Source: Geobacter sp. UBA6151 (GTDB lineage Bacteria > Desulfobacterota > Desulfuromonadia > Geobacterales > Pseudopelobacteraceae). Taken from it: a stretch of DNA of 64,000 nucleotides. A program made the translations under genes and the position numbers. The stretch covers positions 64,252-128,251 of the forward strand of contig DIUT01000043.1 in the NCBI GenBank assembly GCA_002423105.1, in the 5' to 3' direction. The notes beneath the pieces were generated by a model. The model was not told where the DNA came from and searched no databases. It worked only from the letters and a program-made list of their open reading frames with translations. This document shows positions 8,108-15,908 of this stretch, piece by piece; the stretch's first letter is position 1, and every line of letters begins with the position of its first letter.

Positions 8108-8246
8108 TTATTGGTTGGCTGGATTTGCTTTTTTGTTGTGCAATTATTGTTTGCGTGATCAAAAATTAGGCACAGGCATTGTGTGCGAATTGGCAGGAAT
8201 GAAAGCAATAGTATTCCAGATCAAGGGGTTATGGTCATCACTGTAA

Positions 8247-8263
8247 TTGGCAGCATGCTTGCA
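8247..8263 (+). promoter_or_regulatory. Sigma-54 promoter for glnB-glnA
   Basis: TTGGCAGCATGCTTGCA at 8247-8263. The GG (8249-8250) and GC (8261-8262) doublets are 12 bp apart, as in the consensus TGGCACGN4TTGCA, with a strong match at both ends. It lies about 80 bp upstream of the glnB start, as expected for NtrC-type nitrogen control of a glnBA operon. Confidence 0.75.
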
Positions 8264-8344
8264 TGGAATCAGATGAAAAAAATCTCTCAAAACATGCACG
8301 TCATTAGATTCTGATACAGGTCCGACCAAGGAAGGAGGTACAGC

Positions 8345-8683
8345 GTGAAAAAAGTTGAGGCAATCATTAAACCGTTCAAACTTGATGAGGTTAAGGAAGC
8401 TTTGAACGAGATCGGCATCCAGGGGATCACCATCAGTGAGGTGAAGGGATTCGGTCGTCAGAAGGGCCACACCGAGCTGTACCGTGGCGCCGAGTATGTG
8501 GTTGATTTTATTCCCAAGATCAAGCTCGAAATCATCGTGAGCGACGCAGTCCTTCCCAAGGTAGTCGAGGCTATTGAGACGGCAGCAAAAACCGGCAGAA
8601 TTGGTGATGGAAAAATATTTATCACCCCGGTTGAGGCTGTTATCCGGATACGAACTGGTGAAACCGGTGAAGATGCTCTGTAA
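8345..8683 (+). CDS. glnB: Nitrogen regulatory protein P-II
   Basis: P-II signal protein of 112 residues, the usual length. It starts at GTG 8345 behind GGAAGGAGG. The T-loop is intact with the uridylylation target Tyr51 (RGAEYVVDF), and the C-terminal P-II signature GDGKIFITPVEAVIRIRTGE is present. P-II trimers sense 2-oxoglutarate, ATP/ADP and glutamine state and control glutamine synthetase adenylylation and NtrB/NtrC. The gene lies 51 bp upstream of glnA and probably shares its transcript from the sigma-54 promoter. Confidence 0.95.
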   Translation: MKKVEAIIKPFKLDEVKEALNEIGIQGITISEVKGFGRQKGHTELYRGAEYVVDFIPKIKLEIIVSDAVLPKVVEAIETAAKTGRIGDGKIFITPVEAVIRIRTGETGEDAL

Positions 8684-8734
8684 CTGGCGTAACGGTATAC
8701 TCTGTACATACATTACACTGAAAGGAGAAGTTTG

Positions 8735-10147
8735 ATGAACCCGAAACAAGTAGTGGAGTTTGCCAAGGAAAACGGCGCATTGATGGTTGATTTCAAGTTT
8801 ATGGATTTTGTGGGTATCTGGCAGCACTTTACCGTTCCCATGAGTGAATTTGGTGAAGATACCTTTGAAGAAGGCCAGGGCTTTGATGGTTCTTCCATTC
8901 GTGGCTGGCAGCCGATTCATGCCTCCGATATGATCATTCTGCCGGATCCGGACACTGCCAAAATGGATCCTTTTACTGCTATTCCAACCCTTTCTCTGAT
9001 CTGCAACATCTTTGATCCGATTACCAAGGAAGATTATAGCCGTGACCCCCGTAACATCGCCCGTAAGGCCGAGGCCTACCTGAAGTCGACCGGTATCGGC
9101 GATACTGCCTATTTTGGCCCTGAAGCTGAATTCTTTATCTTTGACGAGGTTCGCTATGACTCCAGTTCCAACCAGTCATTCTACATGGTTGACTCTGTTG
9201 AAGGCACTTGGAACACTGGTCGTGAAGAGTTCCCTAACCTGGGCTACAAGCCGCGTCACAAAGAAGGATACTTCCCGGTTTCTCCCACTGATTCCCAGAA
9301 TGATCTGCGGAATGAAATGGTTATGGAGCTGCAGAAGGTTGGTATTCGCGTAGAGTGCCAGCATCATGAAGTTGCCACCGGTGGTCAGGCTGAAATTGAC
9401 ATGCGTTTTAACTCATTGGTCGCCATGGCTGATGATCTGCAATGGTTCAAATATATTATCAAGAACGTAGCCAATCGTAACGGCAAGACCGTTACCTTTA
9501 TGCCCAAGCCGCTTTACGGTGACAACGGTTCCGGTATGCACTGCCACCAGTCCATCTGGAAAGACGGCCAGAACCTGTTTGCCGGTGACAAATACGGCGG
9601 ACTTTCCCAGATTGCCCTCTGGTACATCGGCGGTATCATCAAGCATGCCAAGGCTCTTTGCGCCTTTACCAACCCCACCACCAACTCCTACAAGCGCTTG
9701 GTGCCGGGTTTTGAAGCTCCGGTGAATATGGCTTATTCAAGCCGTAACCGTTCCGCTTCTTTGCGTATTCCGATGTTCTCCACCAATCCCAAAGCAAAGC
9801 GGATTGAATATCGTACTCCCGATCCGTCAGCCAACGGTTACCTGGCCTTTGCCGCCATGCTGATGGCAGGCCTTGACGGTATCGAGAACAAGATCGATCC
9901 GGGCCAACCGCTGGACAAGGATATTTACGGTCTGTCCCCTGAAGAACTGAAGGACATCCCGTCCGCTCCCGGCAGCCTGGATGAGGCGCTGAAGTGCCTT
10001 GAGGCTGATCATGAGTTCCTGTTGAAAGGTGATGTCTTTACCACAGACGTTATCGAGAAGTGGATCGAGTACAAGATGGAAGCTGAAGTTAATCCGGTTC
10101 GTATGCGTCCGGTGCCGCTGGAATTTGCACTGTACTACGACATCTGA
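8735..10147 (+). CDS. glnA: Glutamine synthetase, type I
   Basis: Protein of 470 residues, the typical GSI length, making glutamine from glutamate, ammonia and ATP. The ATG at 8735 is preferred over the overlapping TTG because AAAGGAG lies just upstream. Visible motifs include GFDGSSIRGW, the metal/glutamate site NGSGMHCHQSIW, and the ATP/loop segment NSYKRLVPG. The segment LDKDIYGLSPEE near residue 400 contains the tyrosine that is adenylylated in GSI-beta enzymes, so control by GlnE is likely. It is the second gene of the glnBA operon and is followed by a strong terminator. Confidence 0.97.
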   Translation: MNPKQVVEFAKENGALMVDFKFMDFVGIWQHFTVPMSEFGEDTFEEGQGFDGSSIRGWQPIHASDMIILPDPDTAKMDPFTAIPTLSLICNIFDPITKEDYSRDPRNIARKAEAYLKSTGIGDTAYFGPEAEFFIFDEVRYDSSSNQSFYMVDSVEGTWNTGREEFPNLGYKPRHKEGYFPVSPTDSQNDLRNEMVMELQKVGIRVECQHHEVATGGQAEIDMRFNSLVAMADDLQWFKYIIKNVANRNGKTVTFMPKPLYGDNGSGMHCHQSIWKDGQNLFAGDKYGGLSQIALWYIGGIIKHAKALCAFTNPTTNSYKRLVPGFEAPVNMAYSSRNRSASLRIPMFSTNPKAKRIEYRTPDPSANGYLAFAAMLMAGLDGIENKIDPGQPLDKDIYGLSPEELKDIPSAPGSLDEALKCLEADHEFLLKGDVFTTDVIEKWIEYKMEAEVNPVRMRPVPLEFALYYDI

Positions 10148-10174
10148 TTTTAATCTGTTGTAATGAACGCAGTG

Positions 10175-10215
10175 CGAAGGGCGGGGGATACTCCCGCCCT
10201 TCGTGCTTTCGTTTT
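10175..10215 (+). terminator. Intrinsic terminator after glnA
   Basis: CGAAGGGCGGG at 10175-10185 pairs with CCCGCCCTTCG at 10193-10203 (11 bp, 7-nt loop), followed by a T-rich tract TGCTTTCGTTTT. It ends the glnBA transcript. Confidence 0.85.
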
Positions 10216-10285
10216 GGGGCTAATTGACTTCATGGCGGGCTTCTGCTAGAACCAATGCCTCTAACGAAGACAGGAAAAACTGATA

Positions 10286-10960
10286 ATGATCGAAAATATA
10301 CTGTTCAAGTTGTCCATAATGCTGGTTCCCGGTTTGCTGGCCATTACCTGTCATGAAGTTGCCCACGGTTTCGTCGCTTGGCGCTATGGTGATCCCACCG
10401 CCCGGATGTTGGGGCGTCTGACGCTAAATCCCCTCAAGCATATTGACATATTCGGTACGTTGATGTTGGTAGTGGTGGGAATCGGCTGGGCCAAACCGGT
10501 GCCGGTGGTGATGGAAAACCTGCGCAACCCCAAACGGGATATGATCTGGGTTTCTGCTGCCGGACCGGTCACCAATATCGTACTGGCCATCCTGTCGGCA
10601 CTGCTATTGCGCTTTCTGAACATGCTGCCGTCAGGTGGTGAAGAATCTAATTTTGTACTTATGCCTCTGATGTACATGGTCAGCTTTTCGGTCTATATCA
10701 ACTTGCTCTTGGCATTCTTCAATATGGTGCCGATTCCGCCGCTGGATGGCGGGAGAGTCCTGATGGGCGTCTTGCCCCATCGCCAAGCCATGACACTGGC
10801 CCGTATTGAACCCTATGGCATGATCATTATCATTGCACTGGTCTTTTTTACGCCGGTATTTTCACACATTCTGATGCCGCTGCTTTCCGTCGGCATCAAG
10901 CTGCTGGCCGGTCCGTATAGTGCGCTGGTGTACAAGGCAGCAAGTTTCAGAGTTATGTAA
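10286..10960 (+). CDS. Site-2-protease-family membrane metalloprotease (M50)
   Basis: Integral membrane protein of 224 residues. The zinc motif HEVAH occurs in the first membrane segment (TCHEVAHGFVAW), and the third ligand motif is in FNMVPIPPLDGGRV. A short form of the S2P family with no PDZ domain, as in many bacteria next to trpS. It may cut membrane-anchored regulators within the bilayer; no substrate is evident. It precedes trpS-scpA-scpB on the same strand, an arrangement I recall as common in Geobacter relatives. Confidence 0.88.
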   Translation: MIENILFKLSIMLVPGLLAITCHEVAHGFVAWRYGDPTARMLGRLTLNPLKHIDIFGTLMLVVVGIGWAKPVPVVMENLRNPKRDMIWVSAAGPVTNIVLAILSALLLRFLNMLPSGGEESNFVLMPLMYMVSFSVYINLLLAFFNMVPIPPLDGGRVLMGVLPHRQAMTLARIEPYGMIIIIALVFFTPVFSHILMPLLSVGIKLLAGPYSALVYKAASFRVM

Positions 10961-11035
10961 TTCGGCTCTTTGACGTACTATTAAGTACGCCTGCTTGATC
11001 TGGAATTGGAATAATCTCTTGGTAAGGTGAAAACA

Positions 11036-12022
11036 ATGCAAAAACAGCGCGTCGTCAGCGGCATGCGCCCCACCGGGCGTCTCCATATCGGCCATTATCA
11101 CGGTGTCCTGGAAAACTGGGTCAAGATTCAGGAGCAGTTTGACTGTTACTTTTTTGTGGCCGACTGGCATTCCCTGACTACCGAATATGCCGATACTTCC
11201 GGCATCAAGGATTCGACCCGCGAGATGGTGCTGGACTGGGTCGCCTTCGGACTCGATCCTGAAAAGTGCCTGATCTTCGAGCAGAGTCAGGTGGCCCAGC
11301 ACGCGGAACTGAACCTGATCCTGGGCATGATTACCCCGGTATCCTGGCTGGAACGCAACCCGACCTACAAGGAGATGCTGGACAACATTGAGCAGCGCGA
11401 CCTGACCACCTTCGGTTTCCTGGGCTATCCGGTGCTGATGGCTGCCGACATCATCGTCTACAAGGCCACAAGGGTGCCGGTGGGGCATGACCAGTTGCCG
11501 CATCTGGAGATCACCCGTGAGATCGCCCGCCGTTTCAACCACCTCTATAACTGCCAGGTGTTCCCGGAGCCGGAGGCGCTGCTGACGGAAACCCCCAAGC
11601 TACTGGGGCTGGATGGTCGCAAGATGAGCAAGTCCTACGGCAATTCCATCTACCTGTCCGAAACAGCCGAAGAAACTGCCGCCAAGATTAAGGGGATGGT
11701 CACCGACACCCAGCGAGTGCGCCGTGCCGATCCCGGCGACCCTGACCAGTGCGTGGCCTTTAACCTGCATCGTATTTATGTGCCGCAGGATAAGTTGGAT
11801 GAGATCATCCCGGCCTGCAAAAATGCGTCAATCGGCTGTGTGGATTGCAAAAAAATACTGAGCCAGCACCTTAATGAGCGTCTGGCGCCATTCCGGGCGC
11901 GGCGTGAGGAGCTGTCCGGCGATGTCTCCTTCGTGGATGACCTGCTGGTTGAAGGAAGCCGCAAGGCGTCTGCCGTTGCAGCGCTGACCATGAACGATGT
12001 CCGGTCGGCGCTGAGGGTCTAG
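11036..12022 (+). CDS. trpS: Tryptophanyl-tRNA synthetase
   Basis: Class I synthetase of 328 residues. Motif HIGH is in GRLHIGHYHG and KMSKS is in GRKMSKSYGNSIY. The ATG at 11036 is chosen over the upstream GTG at 11027 because the sequence TAAGGTG then serves as ribosome-binding site. The C-terminal CxxC-like segment (CKNASIGCVDC) is seen in some TrpRS. The stop codon shares one base with the GTG start of scpA, so the genes are translationally coupled. Confidence 0.95.
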   Translation: MQKQRVVSGMRPTGRLHIGHYHGVLENWVKIQEQFDCYFFVADWHSLTTEYADTSGIKDSTREMVLDWVAFGLDPEKCLIFEQSQVAQHAELNLILGMITPVSWLERNPTYKEMLDNIEQRDLTTFGFLGYPVLMAADIIVYKATRVPVGHDQLPHLEITREIARRFNHLYNCQVFPEPEALLTETPKLLGLDGRKMSKSYGNSIYLSETAEETAAKIKGMVTDTQRVRRADPGDPDQCVAFNLHRIYVPQDKLDEIIPACKNASIGCVDCKKILSQHLNERLAPFRARREELSGDVSFVDDLLVEGSRKASAVAALTMNDVRSALRV

Positions 12023-12837
12023 TGACGTCGGAGCCCGAAGCAAGCACGGGGCTGTTTGAGGGGGACGATCAAAGCTACAGTGTCAAGCTGGATGTCTTTG
12101 AAGGCCCCCTTGATCTTTTGCTGCACCTTATCCGCAAGAACGAACTGGATATCTACGACATTCCCATCGCCCTGATCACCCGCCAGTACCTGGATTATCT
12201 CAAACTTCTGAAAGAACTGAACCTGGACCTGGTGGGGGACTTCCTGGTCATGGCTTCAACCCTGCTGCAGATCAAGTCGCGGATGCTGCTGCCCGTTGAT
12301 GAGGGCGAAGAAGGGGAGGGGGAGGAGCAGGAAGATCCCCGTGCCGAGCTGGTGCGCCGTCTGATCGAGTATCAGCGCTACCGGGATGCCGGTCTTGAAC
12401 TGGGAACACGGGAACTGCTGGGCCGGGAGGTGTTTGTCCGCCCGGTTGACGATGCCGAGCTGGCCGGTCTCGGGCCGGATGAAGGGCCGCTGGAGCTTGA
12501 TCTGTTTGAGCTGACCGAGGCCTTCCGTCGCTTGCTGGCGCGCTTGCCGGTGGCCAGGGCCCATGAGGTGGCTGCCCAGGAAACCTTAAGCATCGTTGAT
12601 GCCATCAACGAGATTCTGACCCTGTTGCAGGAGGGGCAATCCCTTGATTTTGAGGAGCTGTTCCGGGATGATCTGAGCCGCGAACGGATGATCGTCTCCT
12701 TTCTTGCGCTGCTGGAACTGTGTCGTGTCAAGCTGGTGAAGGTCATACAAAACAACCGTTATGGCCCGATCCATATTTTTCCGGCGGTATCGCCCACTGA
12801 CCCGGATGGAGCTGGTGATGACGAACCTGACCCTTAA
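12022..12837 (+). CDS. scpA: Segregation and condensation protein A
   Basis: ScpA kleisin of 271 residues. It contains the typical N-terminal signature YSVKLDVFEGPLDLLLHLI and IYDIPIALITRQYLDYL, and ends with the winged-helix-like tail (RVKLVKVIQNNRYGPIHI). It joins the head domains of SMC and binds a ScpB dimer, forming the condensin that organises the chromosome. It starts at GTG 12022 overlapping the trpS stop, and its 3' end overlaps scpB by 20 bp. Confidence 0.94.
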   Translation: MTSEPEASTGLFEGDDQSYSVKLDVFEGPLDLLLHLIRKNELDIYDIPIALITRQYLDYLKLLKELNLDLVGDFLVMASTLLQIKSRMLLPVDEGEEGEGEEQEDPRAELVRRLIEYQRYRDAGLELGTRELLGREVFVRPVDDAELAGLGPDEGPLELDLFELTEAFRRLLARLPVARAHEVAAQETLSIVDAINEILTLLQEGQSLDFEELFRDDLSRERMIVSFLALLELCRVKLVKVIQNNRYGPIHIFPAVSPTDPDGAGDDEPDP

Positions 12838-13399
12838 CGCCATTGTGGAAGGGCTGATTTTTGTATCGGATGTGCCGGTCACCCTTGACCGGCTGACCGA
12901 GTTGTTGCCCGAATATGACCGGGCTGCCGTGCGGATTTCCCTGCAGGAGTTGCGGGATGATTACCAGCAGCGGGGATCGGGGATTCAGTTGATCGAGGTG
13001 GCCGGTGGCTGGCAATTACGGACTTCTTCTGACCTGACCCCCTACCTGTCGCGGCTGGTGAAGGGCAAGCCGGCCCGCTTCTCCCAGTCGGCCCTGGAGA
13101 CTCTGGCCATCGTGGCCTATCGCCAGCCCATTACCCGCCAGGAGATCGAATACCTGCGCGGCGTGGATACCGGGGCGGTGCTGAAGACGCTGCTTGAGAA
13201 ACGGCTGGTCAAGATACTGGGTAAAAAAGACATCCCTGGCAGGCCGATCATTTACGGCACCACCAGGGAGTTTTTGGAAGTGTTCAATCTGAAGGATCTG
13301 AAAGGTTTGCCCACCCTGCGTGAAATCAGCGCCCTGGATGAGGCCCCGGCCTTTGAGGTACAGGAAGAGTTGCCGCTGCTGTCCGGCGAAGGTTCCTGA
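12818..13399 (+). CDS. scpB: Segregation and condensation protein B
   Basis: ScpB of 193 residues, two winged-helix domains. The start at 12818 (MTNLTLNAIVEGLIFVSD) is supported by GGAG 7 bp upstream; the frame is open further 5' but that part lies within scpA. The motifs FSQSALETLAIVAYRQPITR and YGTTREFLEVFNLKDL are typical of the family. It works with ScpA and SMC in chromosome condensation and is the last gene of the M50-trpS-scpAB run. Confidence 0.93.
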   Translation: MTNLTLNAIVEGLIFVSDVPVTLDRLTELLPEYDRAAVRISLQELRDDYQQRGSGIQLIEVAGGWQLRTSSDLTPYLSRLVKGKPARFSQSALETLAIVAYRQPITRQEIEYLRGVDTGAVLKTLLEKRLVKILGKKDIPGRPIIYGTTREFLEVFNLKDLKGLPTLREISALDEAPAFEVQEELPLLSGEGS

Positions 13400-13416
13400 C
13401 CGGCTGTCCTGCTCCG

Positions 13417-14760
13417 CTACGGCAGCCTGACAATCCCGTAAAGATAGGCAAAACGGTTGTCCGGTTCGCTCCAGATGGAAAGCGCACTGTGGTTGAACTT
13501 TGCATTCAAATCTTTCTGGGGAGGCCAGGGGTTTAGCTGCACCGTCACCGGCCGCTTACCGGAAATGGCCACCACCGAAGGCTCGTACCAGTCGCTCCGT
13601 TCTCCGGGCGCATAGACCGCCCATGATTCACGGTCGGTCTTGAAAACCACCCTGCCACTGTCGTCAACGGCGATCAGCATCAGTCCGTAACTGCCTCCCC
13701 GCCGTCCCCCCACCGTGAATACATCCCCGTCTTTCAGGAAAGCCCGGGCCGAGAAGGCAGGTTTCGGTGCTTCATCCGGTCTGGTTTTGAAGGAGGGGGT
13801 GTAGTTTCTGAGCGGTTGCCCGTTCAAGTACACATCAGCATCATCGGCCATATGCCAGAAAACCGTGACGGGCAGTCCTTCACCATCAGAAGCGTATCCG
13901 GCGGATGGTGGCATGGCACCTGCCGTTTCTCTGCCAAACACTTCCACCTCAGCCAGTGACAGCCAGTTCTGACCGGCCAGTTGCACCCGTACATACCGTC
14001 CTTGTGCAGGAACCGGTATGGAGATTTCCCGGCCTGCCGCACCGGCCAGATGATGCTTCCAGATGGCTGGATCGTTCAGCGCCTGCTGGAGGCTGTTGCC
14101 GGGAAATGGGTGATCTGAAACCATGACATACAGATTGGAAAGCCGCTCACTGCAGCAGTCGGTGCGGTTCCAAAGTTTGATTTCTGTGAGTTGTTTCCGG
14201 GAGCCAAGGTCAACTTCCCACCATTCATTGGGGGAATTGTTGGTATGGGTGACACTGTTGGCCCAGTAGTTACCCTCCCGGTTGCCGTCAACCGCCCGCT
14301 CTGCTGGGCCGCCATAGCCTGTGCTTGATTGACTCGCCTGTTTTTTCAGTGACAGATTGCGGACAGGGTCGTGCGGGGTAGGTGCGGGCTGATAGCCGGA
14401 AGCGCTGACAAAGGGATCGGGGGTCGGGCTGTCCAACAGCTCCGCAGTCCAGGGGTAACTGCCTGCTCCCCCCTGGCTGAAGATGCCCTGCATGCGTCCT
14501 CCTTCAATAACCCCCAGATATTTCTGATCTGCAGCAGCCCGGCGGAAGAAAATGGCGTTGCGGTAGACCCGCAGGTCCAGCATCTGCTCCCAGGAGCCGT
14601 GGAGCTTGAAGCGGCCTGCGTAGTTGTCCGGCGTTCCGCTCAGCTCCATGACCCCGCGATAACTGTTGAAATTGATCTTCCATTGCTCAGCCAGGGCGAA
14701 ACTGGCTAGAGAAACAAGAGTAAACAGCAGACAGACAATAATCCGTAAACCCGTTTTCAT
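13417..14760 (-). CDS. Exported protein with a discoidin (F5/8 type C) domain
   Basis: Protein of 447 residues with a signal peptide (residues 1-24, ending SFALA). An N-terminal beta-rich part (WKINFNSYRGVMELSG) is followed at about 140-275 by a discoidin/fucolectin-like carbohydrate-binding domain: VDGNREGNYWANSVTHT, WWEVDLGSRKQLTEIKLWNR and RYVRVQLAGQNWLSLAEVEVFG. The C-terminal 160 residues contain TVFWHMADDADVYLNGQP and are not assigned to a family. It is probably secreted or periplasmic and glycan-binding. Ligand unknown. It faces scpB tail to tail. Confidence 0.7.
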   Translation of the reverse strand: MKTGLRIIVCLLFTLVSLASFALAEQWKINFNSYRGVMELSGTPDNYAGRFKLHGSWEQMLDLRVYRNAIFFRRAAADQKYLGVIEGGRMQGIFSQGGAGSYPWTAELLDSPTPDPFVSASGYQPAPTPHDPVRNLSLKKQASQSSTGYGGPAERAVDGNREGNYWANSVTHTNNSPNEWWEVDLGSRKQLTEIKLWNRTDCCSERLSNLYVMVSDHPFPGNSLQQALNDPAIWKHHLAGAAGREISIPVPAQGRYVRVQLAGQNWLSLAEVEVFGRETAGAMPPSAGYASDGEGLPVTVFWHMADDADVYLNGQPLRNYTPSFKTRPDEAPKPAFSARAFLKDGDVFTVGGRRGGSYGLMLIAVDDSGRVVFKTDRESWAVYAPGERSDWYEPSVVAISGKRPVTVQLNPWPPQKDLNAKFNHSALSIWSEPDNRFAYLYGIVRLP

Positions 14761-14948
14761 GATCTCCTCCTTTCAGATCCATGGTTTCTCATCCGCAATT
14801 TCCGGATGGAAACTCATTATGGTTCTTGTAGCACTGAACCGGATGATTGCAAGTAGGCTGGACTGATACTCTGCGGAAAATTTAGGAAAAAGCGATGGAT
14901 GACGGGATGGAGAGGGCAAGCGGGGTATTTAGCGGATTGCGCTGGTGG
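14761..14948. other. Intergenic stretch upstream of the discoidin gene
   Basis: The discoidin gene has a good ribosome-binding site (GGAGGAGAT on the minus strand, at about 14761-14769). The remainder of this 188-bp stretch shows no hairpin or ORF that I can support. Confidence 0.4.
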
Positions 14949-15617
14949 TCAGCAGGGGGTGGTGCTCTGCTGTCTCCTGAAAATAGCGGTAACAATGCCG
15001 ATAATGTGGAAACCCGGTGCGCCATGGCGGACAAAGACCGGGTCAAAACAGGGGTTTTCCGGTTGCAGACGGATGAAGCCCTGCTCGTGAAGGCAGCGGC
15101 GCACCATGGTTTCACCGTTCAACCAGACCACGACGATATCGCCGTTTGTGGTGTCCCGTGACGAAGGCCTGACCAGCGCCAGGTCCCCTTCGTTGATTCC
15201 GGCACCGCGCATGGCATCTCCCAGCACCTTCAGCATGAAGCGTGCGCCGCTCATCCTGCCGAAGTGATCAAGGGAAACCTGCTCTACGGTGTCTTCCGGG
15301 TCCGGCTCCTGCATGCCGGGCTCGGTCTGCTCAACCACGGGCAGCTGGAAATAGCAGTGATTCCAGTCCACTCCCGGCAGGCACTCCTGCTTCCAGACAG
15401 TTCCTTCGGCAAGCACGGCAATTGCCGGGGAGCGCGTACCTTCACGCCGGATGTAGCCCTTGCGCTCCAGGGCATTCAAGTGCTGCACCACCGGCAGGGT
15501 GCCGGTAAGGCCCAGCAGGTCGGCAATCTCCCTGACTGAGGGGGAACGCCCCTGTTGGCTCAGGTGATTATTGATCGTGGTCAGAACTTCCTGCTGACGG
15601 CGGGATAACGGCTCCAT
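14949..15617 (-). CDS. LexA-like repressor lacking all self-cleavage residues
   Basis: Protein of 222 residues built like LexA: an N-terminal winged helix (SRRQQEVLTTINNHL, PSVREIADLLGL, LERKGYIRREG) and a C-terminal S24-type domain. The catalytic core has changed. The serine of the GDSM motif is Ala135 in VLGDAMRGAGINEGD, the lysine is Arg173 in ETMVRRCL, and the Ala-Gly scissile bond aligns with Pro100-Gly101 (VVEQTEPGMQ). It should therefore not undergo RecA-stimulated autocleavage. It may be a constitutive or ligand-responsive repressor, or a dimerisation partner of a normal LexA elsewhere. The fold match is strong; the residue assignment is by alignment from memory of E. coli LexA. Geobacter is known to have more than one LexA. 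Confidence 0.82.
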   Translation of the reverse strand: MEPLSRRQQEVLTTINNHLSQQGRSPSVREIADLLGLTGTLPVVQHLNALERKGYIRREGTRSPAIAVLAEGTVWKQECLPGVDWNHCYFQLPVVEQTEPGMQEPDPEDTVEQVSLDHFGRMSGARFMLKVLGDAMRGAGINEGDLALVRPSSRDTTNGDIVVVWLNGETMVRRCLHEQGFIRLQPENPCFDPVFVRHGAPGFHIIGIVTAIFRRQQSTTPC

Positions 15618-15650
15618 GACGGCCCCTTGGCGGCGATGTTCTGGCAGGTT

Positions 15651-15670
15651 GCTGAAAACGAAGTTTCAGC
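15651..15670. promoter_or_regulatory. GCTGAAA-N6-TTTCAGC dyad upstream of the LexA-like gene
   Basis: A 20-bp inverted repeat (GCTGAAA, 6-bp spacer, TTTCAGC) lies about 34 bp upstream of the repressor start. It has the size and symmetry of a dimeric repressor site, so autoregulation is possible. It could instead be the end of the adjoining repeat-like sequence. Low confidence. Confidence 0.35.
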
Positions 15671-15679
15671 GCAGCTAAA

Positions 15680-15860
15680 AACAGCCATCTCGCCGCCGTC
15701 CTCGAAAGCCCCTTGTGACTTCGGCCTGCGGCCTCACCCTTCGGGCGCCTTCGCGGTCCAATTTCGCAAGCGAAATTGTGCGGCGTAGCGCTGCTACGCC
15801 TCCGCAGGGCTTGTCTGCGGGTGCGACGATCTGACTATTTTTGAGCAACCTTGGTTTGTC
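15680..15860. repeat. Hairpin-rich extragenic element, possible dispersed repeat
   Basis: This 180-bp non-coding stretch between the LexA-like gene and clpB is packed with perfect inverted repeats: AATTTCGC-AA-GCGAAATT (15760-15777), GGCGTAGC-GCT-GCTACGCC (15782-15800) and CCGCAG-N7-CTGCGG (15802-15820). A related GTAGC/GCTACGCC/CTGCGG palindrome occurs at 58842-58880. A weak minus-strand reading frame crosses it but resembles no protein. A dispersed extragenic repeat is the likeliest reading; it could also act in the clpB 3' region. Confidence 0.45.
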
Positions 15861-15908
15861 AACGGTTTTAGTAATATGACCTGTGGCGCTGCTTGTCAAT
15901 GGTCTGCA

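Noticed and set aside
8115..8130. TTGGCTGGATTTGCT as a sigma-54 promoter for glnB
   Set aside because: GG-to-GC spacing is 10 bp, not 12; the site at 8247-8263 has correct spacing and a better match.
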